Shown here: in pieces, positions 37,521-46,177 of the stretch
Position numbering within the stretch: the first letter of the stretch is position 1
How the letters are laid out: every line of letters begins with the position of its first letter
Source of the DNA: Microbulbifer litoralis
GTDB taxonomy: Bacteria; Pseudomonadota; Gammaproteobacteria; Pseudomonadales; Cellvibrionaceae
Length of the DNA: 64,000 bases
Assembly (NCBI RefSeq): GCF_023634065.1
Contig: NZ_JALKCV010000011.1
Location: forward strand, 115,044 to 179,043
Direction: 5' to 3'
Program-made: the position numbers and the translations under genes
Notes under the pieces: generated by a model
Told to the model about the DNA's origin: nothing
Seen by the model: the letters and a program-made list of their open reading frames with translations, nothing else
Database searches by the model: none

Positions 37521-38616
37521 TTAAAGTCCCGCCTTGAGGCTCGCCTCGATAAACTGGTCCAGGTCGCCATCGAGTACCGACTGGCAATTGCTGGTCTGCA
37601 CGCTGGTGCGCAGGTCCTTGATGCGCTGGTCGTCGAGCACGTAGGAACGGATCTGGCTACCCCAGCCGATATCCGACTTGCTCTCTTCCATCGCCTGTTT
37701 CTCGGCGTTGCGCTTCTGCATTTCCTGCTCGTACAGTTTCGCGCGCAGCATTTTCCAGGCCTTGTCGCGGTTCTGGTGCTGGGAGCGCTCGCTCTGGCAG
37801 GCCACCACTATGCCGGATTCGATATGGGTCAGGCGCACGGCGGAATCGGTCTTGTTGACGTGCTGGCCGCCGGCGCCGGAGGCGCGATAGGTGTCCTCGC
37901 GCACCTGGGACTTGTCCACCTCGATCTCGATATTGTCGTCGATCTCCGGTGACACGAACACAGAAGTGAAGGAGGTGTGGCGGCGGTTGCCGGAGTCGAA
38001 CGGCGACTTGCGCACCAGGCGGTGCACGCCGGTCTCGGTGCGCAGCCAGCCGAAGGCGTGATCACCCTGGAAGTGGATGGTGGCACTCTTGATACCGGCC
38101 ACCTCGCCGGCGGAGGCCTCCTCCAGCGTGGTCTTGAAGCCGTGCGCCTCGCCCCACCGCAGGTACATGCGCAGCAGCATCTCCGCCCAGTCCTGGGCCT
38201 CGGTGCCACCGGAACCGGCCTGGATATCCAGATAGGCGTTGTTGGCGTCGTTGGGGCCGGAGAACATGCGGCGGAATTCGAGTACGCCCAGCTGTTTCTG
38301 CAGGCCCTCGATCTCGCCGGCGACTTCGGCAACCGAATCCTCATCGCCCTCTTCCGCGGCCATTTCCAGCAGCTCGCGGCAATCGGAGATACCGCTGTCG
38401 AGGCTTTCAATGGTGGTGACGACCGTCTCCAGGGAGGAGCGCTCGCGGCCCAGTTCCTGGGCGCGGTCCGGGTTATCCCAGACACTGGGCTCGGCCAGTT
38501 CCAGTTCGACCTCGGTCAGGCGTTCTTTCTTGGTAGCGTAGTCAAAGATACCCCCTAAGAACGTCGGTGCGCTCTTCGAGGTCTTGCAATTGATTCAGGA
38601 GGGGATTGATTTCCAT
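37521..38616 (-). CDS. prfB: Peptide chain release factor 2, programmed +1 frameshift
   Basis: RF2 recognises UGA and UAA stop codons. The gene starts at ATG 38616 and runs 24 codons ([20 protein letters not shown], then RGYL) to an in-frame TGA at 38542-38544. A +1 shift then enters the long frame that ends at 37521, giving 364 residues, one fewer than E. coli RF2. The main frame shows the RF2 anticodon-like SPF (RKSPFDSGN) and the catalytic GGQ ([15 protein letters not shown]). lysS lies downstream. Without the shift only a 24-residue peptide would be made, which is the autoregulatory mechanism known for this gene. Confidence 0.97.
38541..38556 (-). promoter_or_regulatory. prfB programmed frameshift site
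   Basis: On the minus strand AGGGGG TAT CTT TGA C: an internal Shine-Dalgarno-like AGGGGG three bases before the slippery CTT, then TGA and C. This is the classical RF2 +1 frameshift signal, in which low RF2 delays termination at TGA and favours the shift. Confidence 0.97.
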
Positions 38617-38720
38617 GAACTCTCGGATTCCGGGGAAATTTAAAGCGGCGCGCATTCTACCGCAGGGGGGCGGTTTTCATCCAGTGGCGGCCCACAGCGA
38701 CAACACAGGGATATAGTGAT

Positions 38721-38816
38721 GTAGCCCGGCTGCAGGTGCGCAGCGCCGCAATCCGGGGACTGCGTGCCATCGGCAAGCAGCGGTCTCCGGATTCCGCTGC
38801 GCTCCATCCGGGCTAC
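38721..38816. repeat. Opposed pair of GTAGCCCGG repeats
   Basis: A diverged forward copy (38721-38759, starting GTAGCCCGGCTGCAGG) faces an inverted copy (38787-38816, ending CATCCGGGCTAC). Together they could form a long hairpin between prfB and the copper permease. It is the same family as at 27312 and 31734. Confidence 0.7.
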
Positions 38817-38867
38817 CCGGTAAACCGGGCCCTCAGCCCTATATCCCGGGGAAAGGGGCCCCGTCGT

Positions 38868-39968
38868 TCAACTGCCGAACCCGTTCATCAGCAGCCCGGC
38901 GGCGATGATCTGCGGCAGGGTCAGCAGCGGCAGCGCCAGGGCAATCTTCCAGGAGCGGGTGGTATCCTTGATCGACATCAGCTCGGTGTAGTCCGTGGAT
39001 ACGCCGGCCATCAGGAAGGCGAAGGCGTTGCCCGGCGCGGCGGCACGGCTGAAGATATCCGCGGCCAGCGGCGTGGCGCCCTCGGAGCAGACTTCCAGGA
39101 TGGTCGCGGCCACCAGCGTGGCGCCCAGGCCCAGCGCCGTGGGCCCGAACCACTGCTGGAAGACCGCCGGATCGACGAAGGCGCGCACCAGCACCGCCAG
39201 CACGATGCCCACCAGCAGCCAGCGCACCACCATCTGCGAGCCGCGGATGCCCTCCCGCAACAGACCGCCGATACTCGTGGGCGTCAGTTCGGCGCGCTGC
39301 CAGAGCGCCGAAACCTCCCCGCGCCAGTCATAGTCCTCGGGCAGTTCGACGTGATTGGGGTTGGCCGGCAGCCTGCCGCTGTCCACCAGGCGATCCGCCA
39401 GATAGCCGGACAGCAGCGCGATGACCGCCGAGCAGAGAATGAACACCAGCGTCCACCAGAAACCGATCAGCGCGATCAGGATCACCGTCAGCGACAGCGA
39501 GTTCCACGGGCTGGCCACCAGGAACGCCAGCACCTGGCCGAAGCTGGCGCCGCGCCGGTACAGCTGCATGCCCACCATCAGGATGCCGTGGGAGCACAGA
39601 TCGAAGAACAGCCCCGCCAGCGTCGCCCGCAGCAGTCCGCGCTTGCTGCCGCCGCGCCCCAGGGCCGAGATCACCAGCTCCTGCGGAATCCGCCCCAGCA
39701 GCCCCACGAACAGCGCGCCGGCCACCACACCCCACCACATGGTATGCACCAGCTCTACGGTGCCGGCAGACATGTGGTGCAGCCATTCCGGCATGGCCGA
39801 CGTGCCCAGCGCCCAGTAGAGCCCGTAGAGAAGCGCCACGACCGACAGGCTGGTCCACAGCAGCCAGTCGATGCGGCCGTGGGGCTCGTCGGCACAGCAG
39901 GCGGAGGTGTGCGACTCGACCATCCGCGCGTCCTCGGGCGGCTGCGGACCACAGCACTTGTCAGTCAT
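38868..39968 (-). CDS. Permease of the ArsP/DUF318 type, probable copper/zinc efflux
   Basis: 366 residues with about nine membrane segments in two groups. The N-terminus carries Cys pairs (MTDKCCGPQPP, SACCADEPHG) that could bind soft metals. Family motifs: ALGRGGSKRGLLRATLAGLFFDLCSHGILM and ILEVCSEGATPLAADIF. It is similar to the SO_0444-type Cu/Zn efflux permeases. ATG 39968 overlaps the end of the merR gene by 8 bases, so the two are translationally coupled. The regulator's copper-type operator supports a role in Cu(I) or Ag(I) export; direct substrate evidence is lacking. Confidence 0.85.
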   Translation of the reverse strand: MTDKCCGPQPPEDARMVESHTSACCADEPHGRIDWLLWTSLSVVALLYGLYWALGTSAMPEWLHHMSAGTVELVHTMWWGVVAGALFVGLLGRIPQELVISALGRGGSKRGLLRATLAGLFFDLCSHGILMVGMQLYRRGASFGQVLAFLVASPWNSLSLTVILIALIGFWWTLVFILCSAVIALLSGYLADRLVDSGRLPANPNHVELPEDYDWRGEVSALWQRAELTPTSIGGLLREGIRGSQMVVRWLLVGIVLAVLVRAFVDPAVFQQWFGPTALGLGATLVAATILEVCSEGATPLAADIFSRAAAPGNAFAFLMAGVSTDYTELMSIKDTTRSWKIALALPLLTLPQIIAAGLLMNGFGS

Positions 39969-40356
39969 GCTCGCCTCCCGCCAACTGGTCCAGGATCGCG
40001 CACTCGGGCGATTCGTCGCCCGCACAACGACCCGCCAGCTCTTTCAGCGTGGCGCGCATCTCGCGCAGGTTGCGCAATTGCGTCTCGATATGCTCCAGCT
40101 TGTCCAATACCAGCAGCTTGGCGTCGTGGCTGCGGCGCGAAGGATTGTGGTACAGCCCCAGCAGGTCGCGCACCTCCTCGACAGAAAAGCCCACGGCGCG
40201 GGCGCGCTGGATAAAGCGCAGCGTCTCCAGGTCGCGTTCGCTGTAGTCCCGGTAGCCGTTCGCCGAGCGCTGCGGGCGCAGCAGGTCGATGGATTCGTAA
40301 TAGCGCAGCGCCTTGGGGGTCAGGCCGGACTGCCGCGCCGCCTGGGAAATATTCAT
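39961..40356 (-). CDS. MerR-family metal-responsive regulator, CueR-like
   Basis: 131 residues. The N-terminal winged helix (MNISQAARQSGLTPKALRYYESIDLLRP) is followed by the long dimer helix and a C-terminal metal loop. Cys111 and Cys119 are spaced C-x7-C, as in CueR, and Ser76 (RRSHDAK) takes the place of CueR Ser77, which marks sensors of monovalent copper, silver or gold. It is coupled to the permease gene and is probably autoregulated from the 19-bp-spacer promoter upstream. Confidence 0.9.
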   Translation of the reverse strand: MNISQAARQSGLTPKALRYYESIDLLRPQRSANGYRDYSERDLETLRFIQRARAVGFSVEEVRDLLGLYHNPSRRSHDAKLLVLDKLEHIETQLRNLREMRATLKELAGRCAGDESPECAILDQLAGGEHD

Positions 40357-40422
40357 GAAACCTCCCGCTTCACAGCCCGCTCGCCAACGCGGATCCGGAC
40401 TGTCGGTTGAACACGATGTCGG

Positions 40423-40453
40423 AGGTTAGGGATTACCGCAAGGGTAAGGTCAA
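40423..40453 (-). promoter_or_regulatory. CueR-type promoter with 19-bp spacer
   Basis: On the minus strand, -35 TTGACC (40448-40453), a 19-bp spacer and -10 TAACCT (40423-40428). The overlong spacer carries the dyad ACCTTACCC..GCGGTAAT typical of CueR/copper MerR operators, where the regulator twists DNA to align -35 and -10. It lies about 65 bases upstream of the merR start. Confidence 0.85.
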
Positions 40454-40459
40454 GCGGTG

Positions 40460-40906
40460 CTAGCGTGTCTGGGCGCCGCCCGAACCGGAGCAGCTTTTGT
40501 GCTGGTACTCGATCCGGTCCGCCGGATCGAAGCCCAGTTCCAGCGCCGCATCCAGTGACTCCTGGCCGACCAGGTGCAGCAGGATCTCGCCGGTGGGCCC
40601 GCCGCAGACACTGGGATACATGCGATCGGTGCGCACACCGCAGCGGGACTCCTGCACCTCGACGCCGCTGTCGGTCAGCTTGGCGGCACTCTCCTCAAGG
40701 CTGATACCGCCCCCCTCACACTGTTTGCTGCCGCGGCCCTCCAGCACCCAGATCAGTTCTTCCGCCTGCACCGGAGGCGCCTCCTCCTCGGCTGACGATT
40801 GCGGCTCGTCCTGCGGGGCCGTTTTTTCGCGGTCGGCGCGCTGACCACAGCCGGCGAACACCAGGGACAGGGTCAGGGCCAGCAGGCACAGAAAATGGGA
40901 TTTCAT
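40460..40906 (-). CDS. Hypothetical lipoprotein
   Basis: 148 residues: lipoprotein signal (MKSHFLCLLALTLSLVFAGC, Cys20), an acidic low-complexity stretch (residues 26-48), then a domain with four or five cysteines (KQCEGGG, SRCGVRT, PSVCGGP, HKSCSGS) that probably form disulfides. I do not recognise a family. ATG 40906 is preferred over 40924 because the lipobox then sits at the normal distance. It ends just upstream of the copper-type promoter, on the same strand. Confidence 0.75.
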   Translation of the reverse strand: MKSHFLCLLALTLSLVFAGCGQRADREKTAPQDEPQSSAEEEAPPVQAEELIWVLEGRGSKQCEGGGISLEESAAKLTDSGVEVQESRCGVRTDRMYPSVCGGPTGEILLHLVGQESLDAALELGFDPADRIEYQHKSCSGSGGAQTR

Positions 40907-40952
40907 CGGCAGAACTTCCTCCATAAAGATTCCGGATCAGTTGGCGCGGCGA

Positions 40953-41591
40953 TCAGCCGAATGCCAGCCAGGCACCGACGCCGAGCATCAGCGTGCCGGC
41001 GATACGGTTGACCAGGCGCACATTCTCACCGCGCCGCAGCAATCCACTCAGTGTACGCCCACCGCTGGCATAGATCAGCATGCACAGCGTTTCCAACAGC
41101 AGAATGATAGCAATCAGCACCGCCAGCTGCGGCAACAGCGGCCGCTGGTCGTCGATAAAGGGCGGCAGCAGCGCAATGAAAAAGGCCCAGCCTTTGGGGT
41201 TGGCCACCGCGGTCACAAACCCCTGAAGTACCAGTGCCCGCCGCTGCGGCAGGGGCGCGCTGCCATCGCGGTCTTCCGGCGCCGCCATCACCATGCCGCC
41301 GCGATCCCGCCACATCCGGATCCCCAGCCAGGCCAGGTAGGCGCCGCCGCAGTACTTGAAGACCTGGAACACCGCCGGATACTGCAGCATCAGGGCGGCG
41401 ATACCCAGGACGGTGCAGACGGCCCCCACCGCGACGCCGGCCAGCTCGCCGATCATCATCCACACGGTGCGGCGCACGCCGATCGACATTCCCAGCGTCA
41501 GCGCCAGGGTCATACACATCCCCGGCGTGATCGACACAAAGAAAAAAGTCGACACGAACAGCGCCAGCACGGAAACATCGATAACCCCCAT
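40953..41591 (-). CDS. LysE/RhtB-family amino-acid exporter
   Basis: 212 residues with six membrane segments. The N-terminal family motif ITPGMCMTLALTLGMSIGVRR (about residues 21-41) and GGAYLAWLGIRMWRD are typical of LysE/RhtB exporters. These proteins export amino acids or related metabolites such as homoserine lactone; the substrate here is unknown. It follows an EamA permease gene 10 bases upstream, suggesting co-transcription. Confidence 0.9.
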   Translation of the reverse strand: MGVIDVSVLALFVSTFFFVSITPGMCMTLALTLGMSIGVRRTVWMMIGELAGVAVGAVCTVLGIAALMLQYPAVFQVFKYCGGAYLAWLGIRMWRDRGGMVMAAPEDRDGSAPLPQRRALVLQGFVTAVANPKGWAFFIALLPPFIDDQRPLLPQLAVLIAIILLLETLCMLIYASGGRTLSGLLRRGENVRLVNRIAGTLMLGVGAWLAFG

Positions 41592-41601
41592 TTCCGCCCC
41601 C

Positions 41602-42510
41602 TCAGTGATGGCTGCCGGCGTGGGTGCCGTAGCGGCTGAGCAGCATACCCGCCAGCATCAGGCCACAGCCCAGCAGCTCGTGGCCACTGAACACCTCGTT
41701 CAGGATCAGCCAGCCCGCCACCAGCGCGAATACCGATTCCAGTGCCATGATCACCGTGGCGTGGGAGGTGGCCGCGTGGCGCAGGCCCAGCAGCTGGAAG
41801 GTGAAAGCCACGGCGGTGGAGAAGATCATCATATAGGCGATGGGCCAGGCGGACGCGATGGCACCGTCCAGCGTCGCCTCCTCGATAAAGAAGGAGGCGA
41901 CCGCCGACAGCAGGCCGCAGCAGAGAAACTGGATCGCCGCCAGCCGCAGGGCGTGGTAGCGCTTGACCAGCCGGTCCGCACTCAGCACCTGGATGGCAAA
42001 GGCGAAGGCACCGGCGAATACCAGCAGGTCGCCGATCATCTGCGATTGCTCGGAGAAATCGCCGAGGCAATAGAGCCCGACCAGGGCCAGCCCGATGCCA
42101 CCCCAGGTCCAGCGGTTGGTGGCGATGCCCAGCGATAGACCGATCACCGACACCAGCAGCATTTCCATGCCGGAGATAAAACCGGCGCGACCGGCGCTGG
42201 TGTAGACCAGGCCCCACTGCTGCAGCGCCGCGCCCAGGAACAGCCAGAAGCCCAGCAGTGCGCCGCCGCCAAAACAGTCGCGCCAGCGGCCTTTCACCGC
42301 CGCGCCCTCCTCCGGCGTGGCCACGTCGCGCCGCGACGACAGCCAGTAGACCAGCGGCACCAGGATCAGTCCACCCAGCAGGAAACGCCAGGCGTTGAAC
42401 GCCAGCGGCGGCATATGCTCCATGGCGACTTTCTGCGGCACGAATGCCAGCCCCCAGAAAAAGGCCGCCAGTAACAGCAGGAGTTCGGCTCTCGCCTGTT
42501 GTGCTTTCAT
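41602..42510 (-). CDS. EamA/DMT-family transporter
   Basis: 302 residues with ten hydrophobic segments in two EamA repeats (AAFFWGLAFVPQKVAMEHMPPLAFNAWRFLLGG in the first; ALESVFALVAGWLILNEVFSGHELLGCGLMLAGM in the second). Drug/metabolite transporters of this type export metabolites or amino acids. The substrate is unknown. It lies between recJ and the LysE gene on the same strand. Confidence 0.9.
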   Translation of the reverse strand: MKAQQARAELLLLLAAFFWGLAFVPQKVAMEHMPPLAFNAWRFLLGGLILVPLVYWLSSRRDVATPEEGAAVKGRWRDCFGGGALLGFWLFLGAALQQWGLVYTSAGRAGFISGMEMLLVSVIGLSLGIATNRWTWGGIGLALVGLYCLGDFSEQSQMIGDLLVFAGAFAFAIQVLSADRLVKRYHALRLAAIQFLCCGLLSAVASFFIEEATLDGAIASAWPIAYMMIFSTAVAFTFQLLGLRHAATSHATVIMALESVFALVAGWLILNEVFSGHELLGCGLMLAGMLLSRYGTHAGSHH

Positions 42511-42562
42511 TCAATCATTTCCGAAAATTCAGTGGTCGGTACCAGTCCCGCAGGCGGCCGGG

Positions 42563-44302
42563 TTAGATAGCCTGCAGATAGCTGACCATCAACTGCAGGG
42601 ACTCGCGGCCGCGGAATTCGTTGATATCCAGTTTGTAGGCCAGGTGTACCCTGTCCGCCTGCTGTGGCCAGGTATCGGTATCGATATTGAAGGCGATGGC
42701 GTCCAGTGCCAGCTGCGGATTCTGCGCCGGCGCCACCACCATTTTCAGGTGGCGCTCGCCGACGATACGCTGCTGCAGCAACAGGAATTCGCCATCGAAT
42801 ACCGGCTCCGGGAACGCCTGGCCCCAAGGGGCGCAAGCGCGCAGGGCAGCCGCCGTCTGCATGGAGAAGTCGGCGGGCTCCAGTTCGCCGTCGGAATCGA
42901 TCACCGCCTGCAACTGCGATTCGTGCAGGCGGTTGCGCACCGCCATCTCGAAGGCGTCGACAAATGCCGGGAAGTTTTCCCGCTGCAGGCTGAGCCCGGC
43001 CGCCATCGCGTGGCCGCCGTACTTGGCGATCAGGTCCGGGTGGGCGGCGGCGACGTCGCTCAGCGCATCGCGGATATGCAGGCCGGGAATCGAGCGCGCC
43101 GAGCCTTTGATCAGGCCCTCGGTTGAAATGCTGTCGCCTTCCGCAAAGGCAATCACCGGGCGGTGGAATTTTTCCTTGATGCGGCTGGCGAGAATGCCCA
43201 CCACGCCCTGATGCCAGTTTTCGTCGTAGAGACACAGGCTCCAGGGAATCTCGCCCTCCAGTTGCACTTTCTCCAGCGCGGCCAGTGCCTCGCGCTGCAT
43301 GCCCTGCTCTATCGCCTTGCGGTCGCGGTTGAGGCCGTCGAGTTCCGCGGCCAGTTCGCGGGCCTCGGTCGGATCGCGGGTCAGCAGGCAGCGGATGCCG
43401 GTGCCGATATCGTCCAGGCGCCCGGCGGCGTTGATGCGCGGGCCGAGGATAAAGCCGATATCGGTGGTGGACAATTTGCGCTGGTTGCGCCCGGCCACTT
43501 CCAGCAGTGCGGCGATGCCGGGCCGGCAGCGGCCGGCGCGGATGCGGGCGATGCCCTGGTGGACCAGGATGCGGTTATTGTGGTCCAGCGGCACCAGGTC
43601 GGCGACAGTGCCCAGCGCCACCAGGTCCAGGTACTCGGCCATGTTGGGGGCGGCGATACCGCTCTGCTCGAACCAGCCGCTCTCCTGCAGAGCGCTGCGC
43701 AGGCGGCTCAGCAGGTAGAAGATCACACCGACACCGGCCAGGTTCTTGCTGGGGAAATTGCAGTCGGGCTGGTTGGGGTTGACGATCGCGTCGGCGGCCG
43801 GCAGTTCGCTGCCGGGCAGGTGGTGGTCGGTGACGATCACGGTCATGCCGGCGGCTTTGGCCGCGGCCACACCGTCGATGGAGCTGATGCCGTTGTCGAC
43901 GGTGACCAGCACATCCGGAGCGGACTCCTTTGCTACTTCGACGATTTCGGGGGTCAGGCCGTAGCCGAAATCGAAGCGGTTGGGCACCAGGAATTCGACC
44001 CCGGGTGCGCCCATGGCCCCCAGCGCCAGTACGGCCAGGGTGCTGCTGGTGGCGCCGTCGGCGTCGAAGTCGCCGACGATCAGGATTTTCCTCTGCGCCC
44101 GCACCGCCTCCGCCAGCAGAGTCACGGCGGTCTCCAGGCCGCGCATGGCCAGCGGCGAGTGCAGTGTCGCGAGCCGGTGGTCGAGCTCGGCCTCGCTGGC
44201 AACACCGCGGCCGAGCAGGACCCGCTGCAGGATTGCGGGTATGTCAGAAGCAAAACGGCCAGTGGAGAGATCCACTGGCCGCCGTTGAATTTTTTTCTGC
44301 AT
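42563..44302 (-). CDS. recJ: Single-stranded-DNA-specific exonuclease RecJ
   Basis: 5'-3' ssDNA exonuclease for recombination and mismatch repair. 579 residues, the usual length. DHH-family motifs are visible: VGDFDADGATSS (motif I), VTVDNGISS, VTDHHLPG (the DHH motif), GPRINAAGRLDDIG, and the DHHA1 part GHAMAAGLSL. ATG 44302 (MQKKIQRRPVD) is chosen; the frame upstream to 44434 lacks homology and runs into the repeat region. As in other gammaproteobacteria it lies near thrC and dsbC. Confidence 0.97.
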   Translation of the reverse strand: MQKKIQRRPVDLSTGRFASDIPAILQRVLLGRGVASEAELDHRLATLHSPLAMRGLETAVTLLAEAVRAQRKILIVGDFDADGATSSTLAVLALGAMGAPGVEFLVPNRFDFGYGLTPEIVEVAKESAPDVLVTVDNGISSIDGVAAAKAAGMTVIVTDHHLPGSELPAADAIVNPNQPDCNFPSKNLAGVGVIFYLLSRLRSALQESGWFEQSGIAAPNMAEYLDLVALGTVADLVPLDHNNRILVHQGIARIRAGRCRPGIAALLEVAGRNQRKLSTTDIGFILGPRINAAGRLDDIGTGIRCLLTRDPTEARELAAELDGLNRDRKAIEQGMQREALAALEKVQLEGEIPWSLCLYDENWHQGVVGILASRIKEKFHRPVIAFAEGDSISTEGLIKGSARSIPGLHIRDALSDVAAAHPDLIAKYGGHAMAAGLSLQRENFPAFVDAFEMAVRNRLHESQLQAVIDSDGELEPADFSMQTAAALRACAPWGQAFPEPVFDGEFLLLQQRIVGERHLKMVVAPAQNPQLALDAIAFNIDTDTWPQQADRVHLAYKLDINEFRGRESLQLMVSYLQAI

Positions 44303-44370
44303 CTTTCGTGTCTTGTTTTGATTGCCCCTCTGCCGCCGTGGAGGGTTGCAGGTAAGCGGGCTCAAGGATG

Positions 44371-44480
44371 GCCCTGCTACCGGGACTGCTTTGCGGGACA
44401 CGCCGTGAATACGTCCCTGTAGGCTTGTCTGCAAGGTCCCTCTCGCAGACAGTCCCGCAAAGCAGTCCCGGCATCAGGGC
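44371..44480. repeat. Long inverted repeat between recJ and thrC
   Basis: Arms 44371-44399 and 44452-44480 pair over 29 bases with two mismatches; the inner 19 (CGGGACTGCTTTGCGGGAC) are perfect. A smaller GTCTGC/GCAGAC pair lies inside. It is an REP-like intergenic element. Confidence 0.8.
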
Positions 44481-44506
44481 CTTCGCGTCCAGCTTCGGTT
44501 TCTTTT

Positions 44507-44548
44507 CGAGTCCCGAGTCCCGAGTCCCGAGTCCCGAGTCCCGAGTCC
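44507..44548. repeat. Six tandem 7-base repeats (CGAGTCC)
   Basis: CGAGTCC is repeated six times without change, ending 8 bases before the thrC stop codon. Such perfect short tandem arrays can vary in copy number. It lies outside the coding frame, so only mRNA or spacing effects are expected. Confidence 0.9.
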
Positions 44549-44556
44549 CGACAAGA

Positions 44557-45945
44557 TTACCCCAGCGCTTCCGCCATAAACCGTTGCACCTCGCCCAGGT
44601 CATTCGGCAGCACCTTCATGCGCTCCTCGCGCTGGAACAGGTCCTGCATATGTGACGGCAGGGGGATTTCCTGTGTCGGCAGCGCGCGCGCCACCGCCTC
44701 GGGGAATTTTGCCGGATGGGCGGTGGACAGGCAAACCATCGGCTCCCCCGTCGACCTGCGCACCCTGCGCGCGGCCTCGACACCGATGGCGGTGTGCGGA
44801 TCCAACAGGTAGCCGCTGGACTCGTAGACCTCGCGGATCACCTCCACGGTGCGCAGGTCGTCGACGCGGCAGGAAGAGAAGACCTCGCGCGCCTTGGCCA
44901 ACGCCCTGTCGTCGAGATGCATGGGCGCGCTGCGGTCCGCCAGCAGTTCCGCCACGGCGTTGCCATCGCGACCGTACAGGTCGAACAGCAAGCGCTCGAA
45001 GTTGCTGGAGACCATGATATCCATGCTCGGCGACAGGCTGTGTACCAGCGGTTGCGGCGAGTGGTCGTTGTCGCTGATGCAGCGGTGCAAGATGTCATTG
45101 GCGTTGGTCGCGATCACCAGTTGGTCGATGGGCAGGCCCATCTGCCGCGCCAGGTAACCGGCGAAGATATCACCGAAGTTGCCGGTGGGCACGGAGAAGT
45201 TGACCGCCCTGTGCGGCGCGCCCAGGTTCACGGCGGCGTAGAAGTAGTAGACAATCTGCGCCATGATCCGGGCCCAGTTGATCGAGTTGACCGCCGCCAG
45301 GCGGCGGCCGCCCAGGAACGACTGGTCGGCGAAACTGGCCTTGAGCATGTTCTGGCAGTCGTCGAAATTCCCTTCCAGGGCGATATTGAACACATTGTCC
45401 GACAGCACCGTGGTCATCTGCCGGCGCTGCACTTCCGACACGCGGTTGTGCGGGTGCAGGATGAAGATATCGATATTGTCGCAGTGGCGGCAGCCCTCGA
45501 TGGCGGCGGAGCCGGTGTCACCGGACGTGGCTCCCATCACCACTACGCGCTCGCCGCGCTTTTTCAGCAGGTGGTCGAACAACTGGCCGAGGAACTGCAG
45601 GGCAAAATCCTTGAACGCCAGGGTCGGGCCGTGGAACAGCTCCAGGATCCACTCGCTGGCGTCCGTCTGTACCAGCGGCGCCACGGCGCTGTGGCGGAAG
45701 TGTTGGTAGGAGCGTTCGAGGATATCCCGCAGTTCGCTGTCAGTCAGGTCGTCGCCGACAAATGGCTGGATGATGCGGAAGGCGAGCTCGCGATAGTCGA
45801 GGCCGGCCATGGCCGCGATGTCCTCGCGAGAGAATTGCGGCAGGGTTTCCGGTACATAGAGACCGCCATCGCTGGCAAGGCCGGTGAGGACGGTGTCGGC
45901 AAAGGAGAGGGACGGCGCGCGGCCGCGGGTGCTGATAAATTTCAC
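44557..45945 (-). CDS. thrC: Threonine synthase
   Basis: PLP enzyme that converts O-phosphohomoserine to threonine. 462 residues. Seen: MKFISTRGRAPSLSFADTVLTGLASDGGLYVPE, the PLP lysine in GPTLAFKDFALQ, GATSGDTGSAAIEG, and NSINWARIMAQIVYYFYA. It follows hom on the same strand after 232 bases, as in Pseudomonas, where hom-thrC supply threonine; thrB is elsewhere. Confidence 0.97.
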   Translation of the reverse strand: MKFISTRGRAPSLSFADTVLTGLASDGGLYVPETLPQFSREDIAAMAGLDYRELAFRIIQPFVGDDLTDSELRDILERSYQHFRHSAVAPLVQTDASEWILELFHGPTLAFKDFALQFLGQLFDHLLKKRGERVVVMGATSGDTGSAAIEGCRHCDNIDIFILHPHNRVSEVQRRQMTTVLSDNVFNIALEGNFDDCQNMLKASFADQSFLGGRRLAAVNSINWARIMAQIVYYFYAAVNLGAPHRAVNFSVPTGNFGDIFAGYLARQMGLPIDQLVIATNANDILHRCISDNDHSPQPLVHSLSPSMDIMVSSNFERLLFDLYGRDGNAVAELLADRSAPMHLDDRALAKAREVFSSCRVDDLRTVEVIREVYESSGYLLDPHTAIGVEAARRVRRSTGEPMVCLSTAHPAKFPEAVARALPTQEIPLPSHMQDLFQREERMKVLPNDLGEVQRFMAEALG

Positions 45946-46037
45946 GGTATTTTTTTCAGTTGGACAGGGTTGAAAACTTCTCTACAGGGGCACGGGATCG
46001 GATCGGCCGGCACAAGCCGAGGTCGCACCGCCGGGGG

Positions 46038-46079
46038 CCATCTGACAAACGATTGCCGATGAGGCTGTTTGTCGGATGG
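46038..46079. other. Stem-loop in the hom-thrC spacer
   Basis: CCATCTGACAAAC (46038-46050) pairs with 46067-46079 over 13 bases with one G-T type mismatch and a 16-base loop. It lies in the hom-thrC spacer. No T-run follows on either strand, so it may stabilise or attenuate the transcript, but nothing shows this directly. Confidence 0.45.
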
Positions 46080-46177
46080 CCACCGGTGGCGCGGCCGCTT
46101 CGGAGCCACCGGTCCGCGATGATAGACCAGTCACGGGCCCGCGTCCCGCAAGCCGAGCCGGACTCGGCGCTCCCTGC

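Noticed and set aside
38239..38541. Independent plus-strand genes over prfB
   Set aside because: They overlap the conserved RF2 frame and have no features of their own.
44507..44548. Tandem array as a possible CRISPR
   Set aside because: Units are only 7 bases with no spacers; no cas gene is present.
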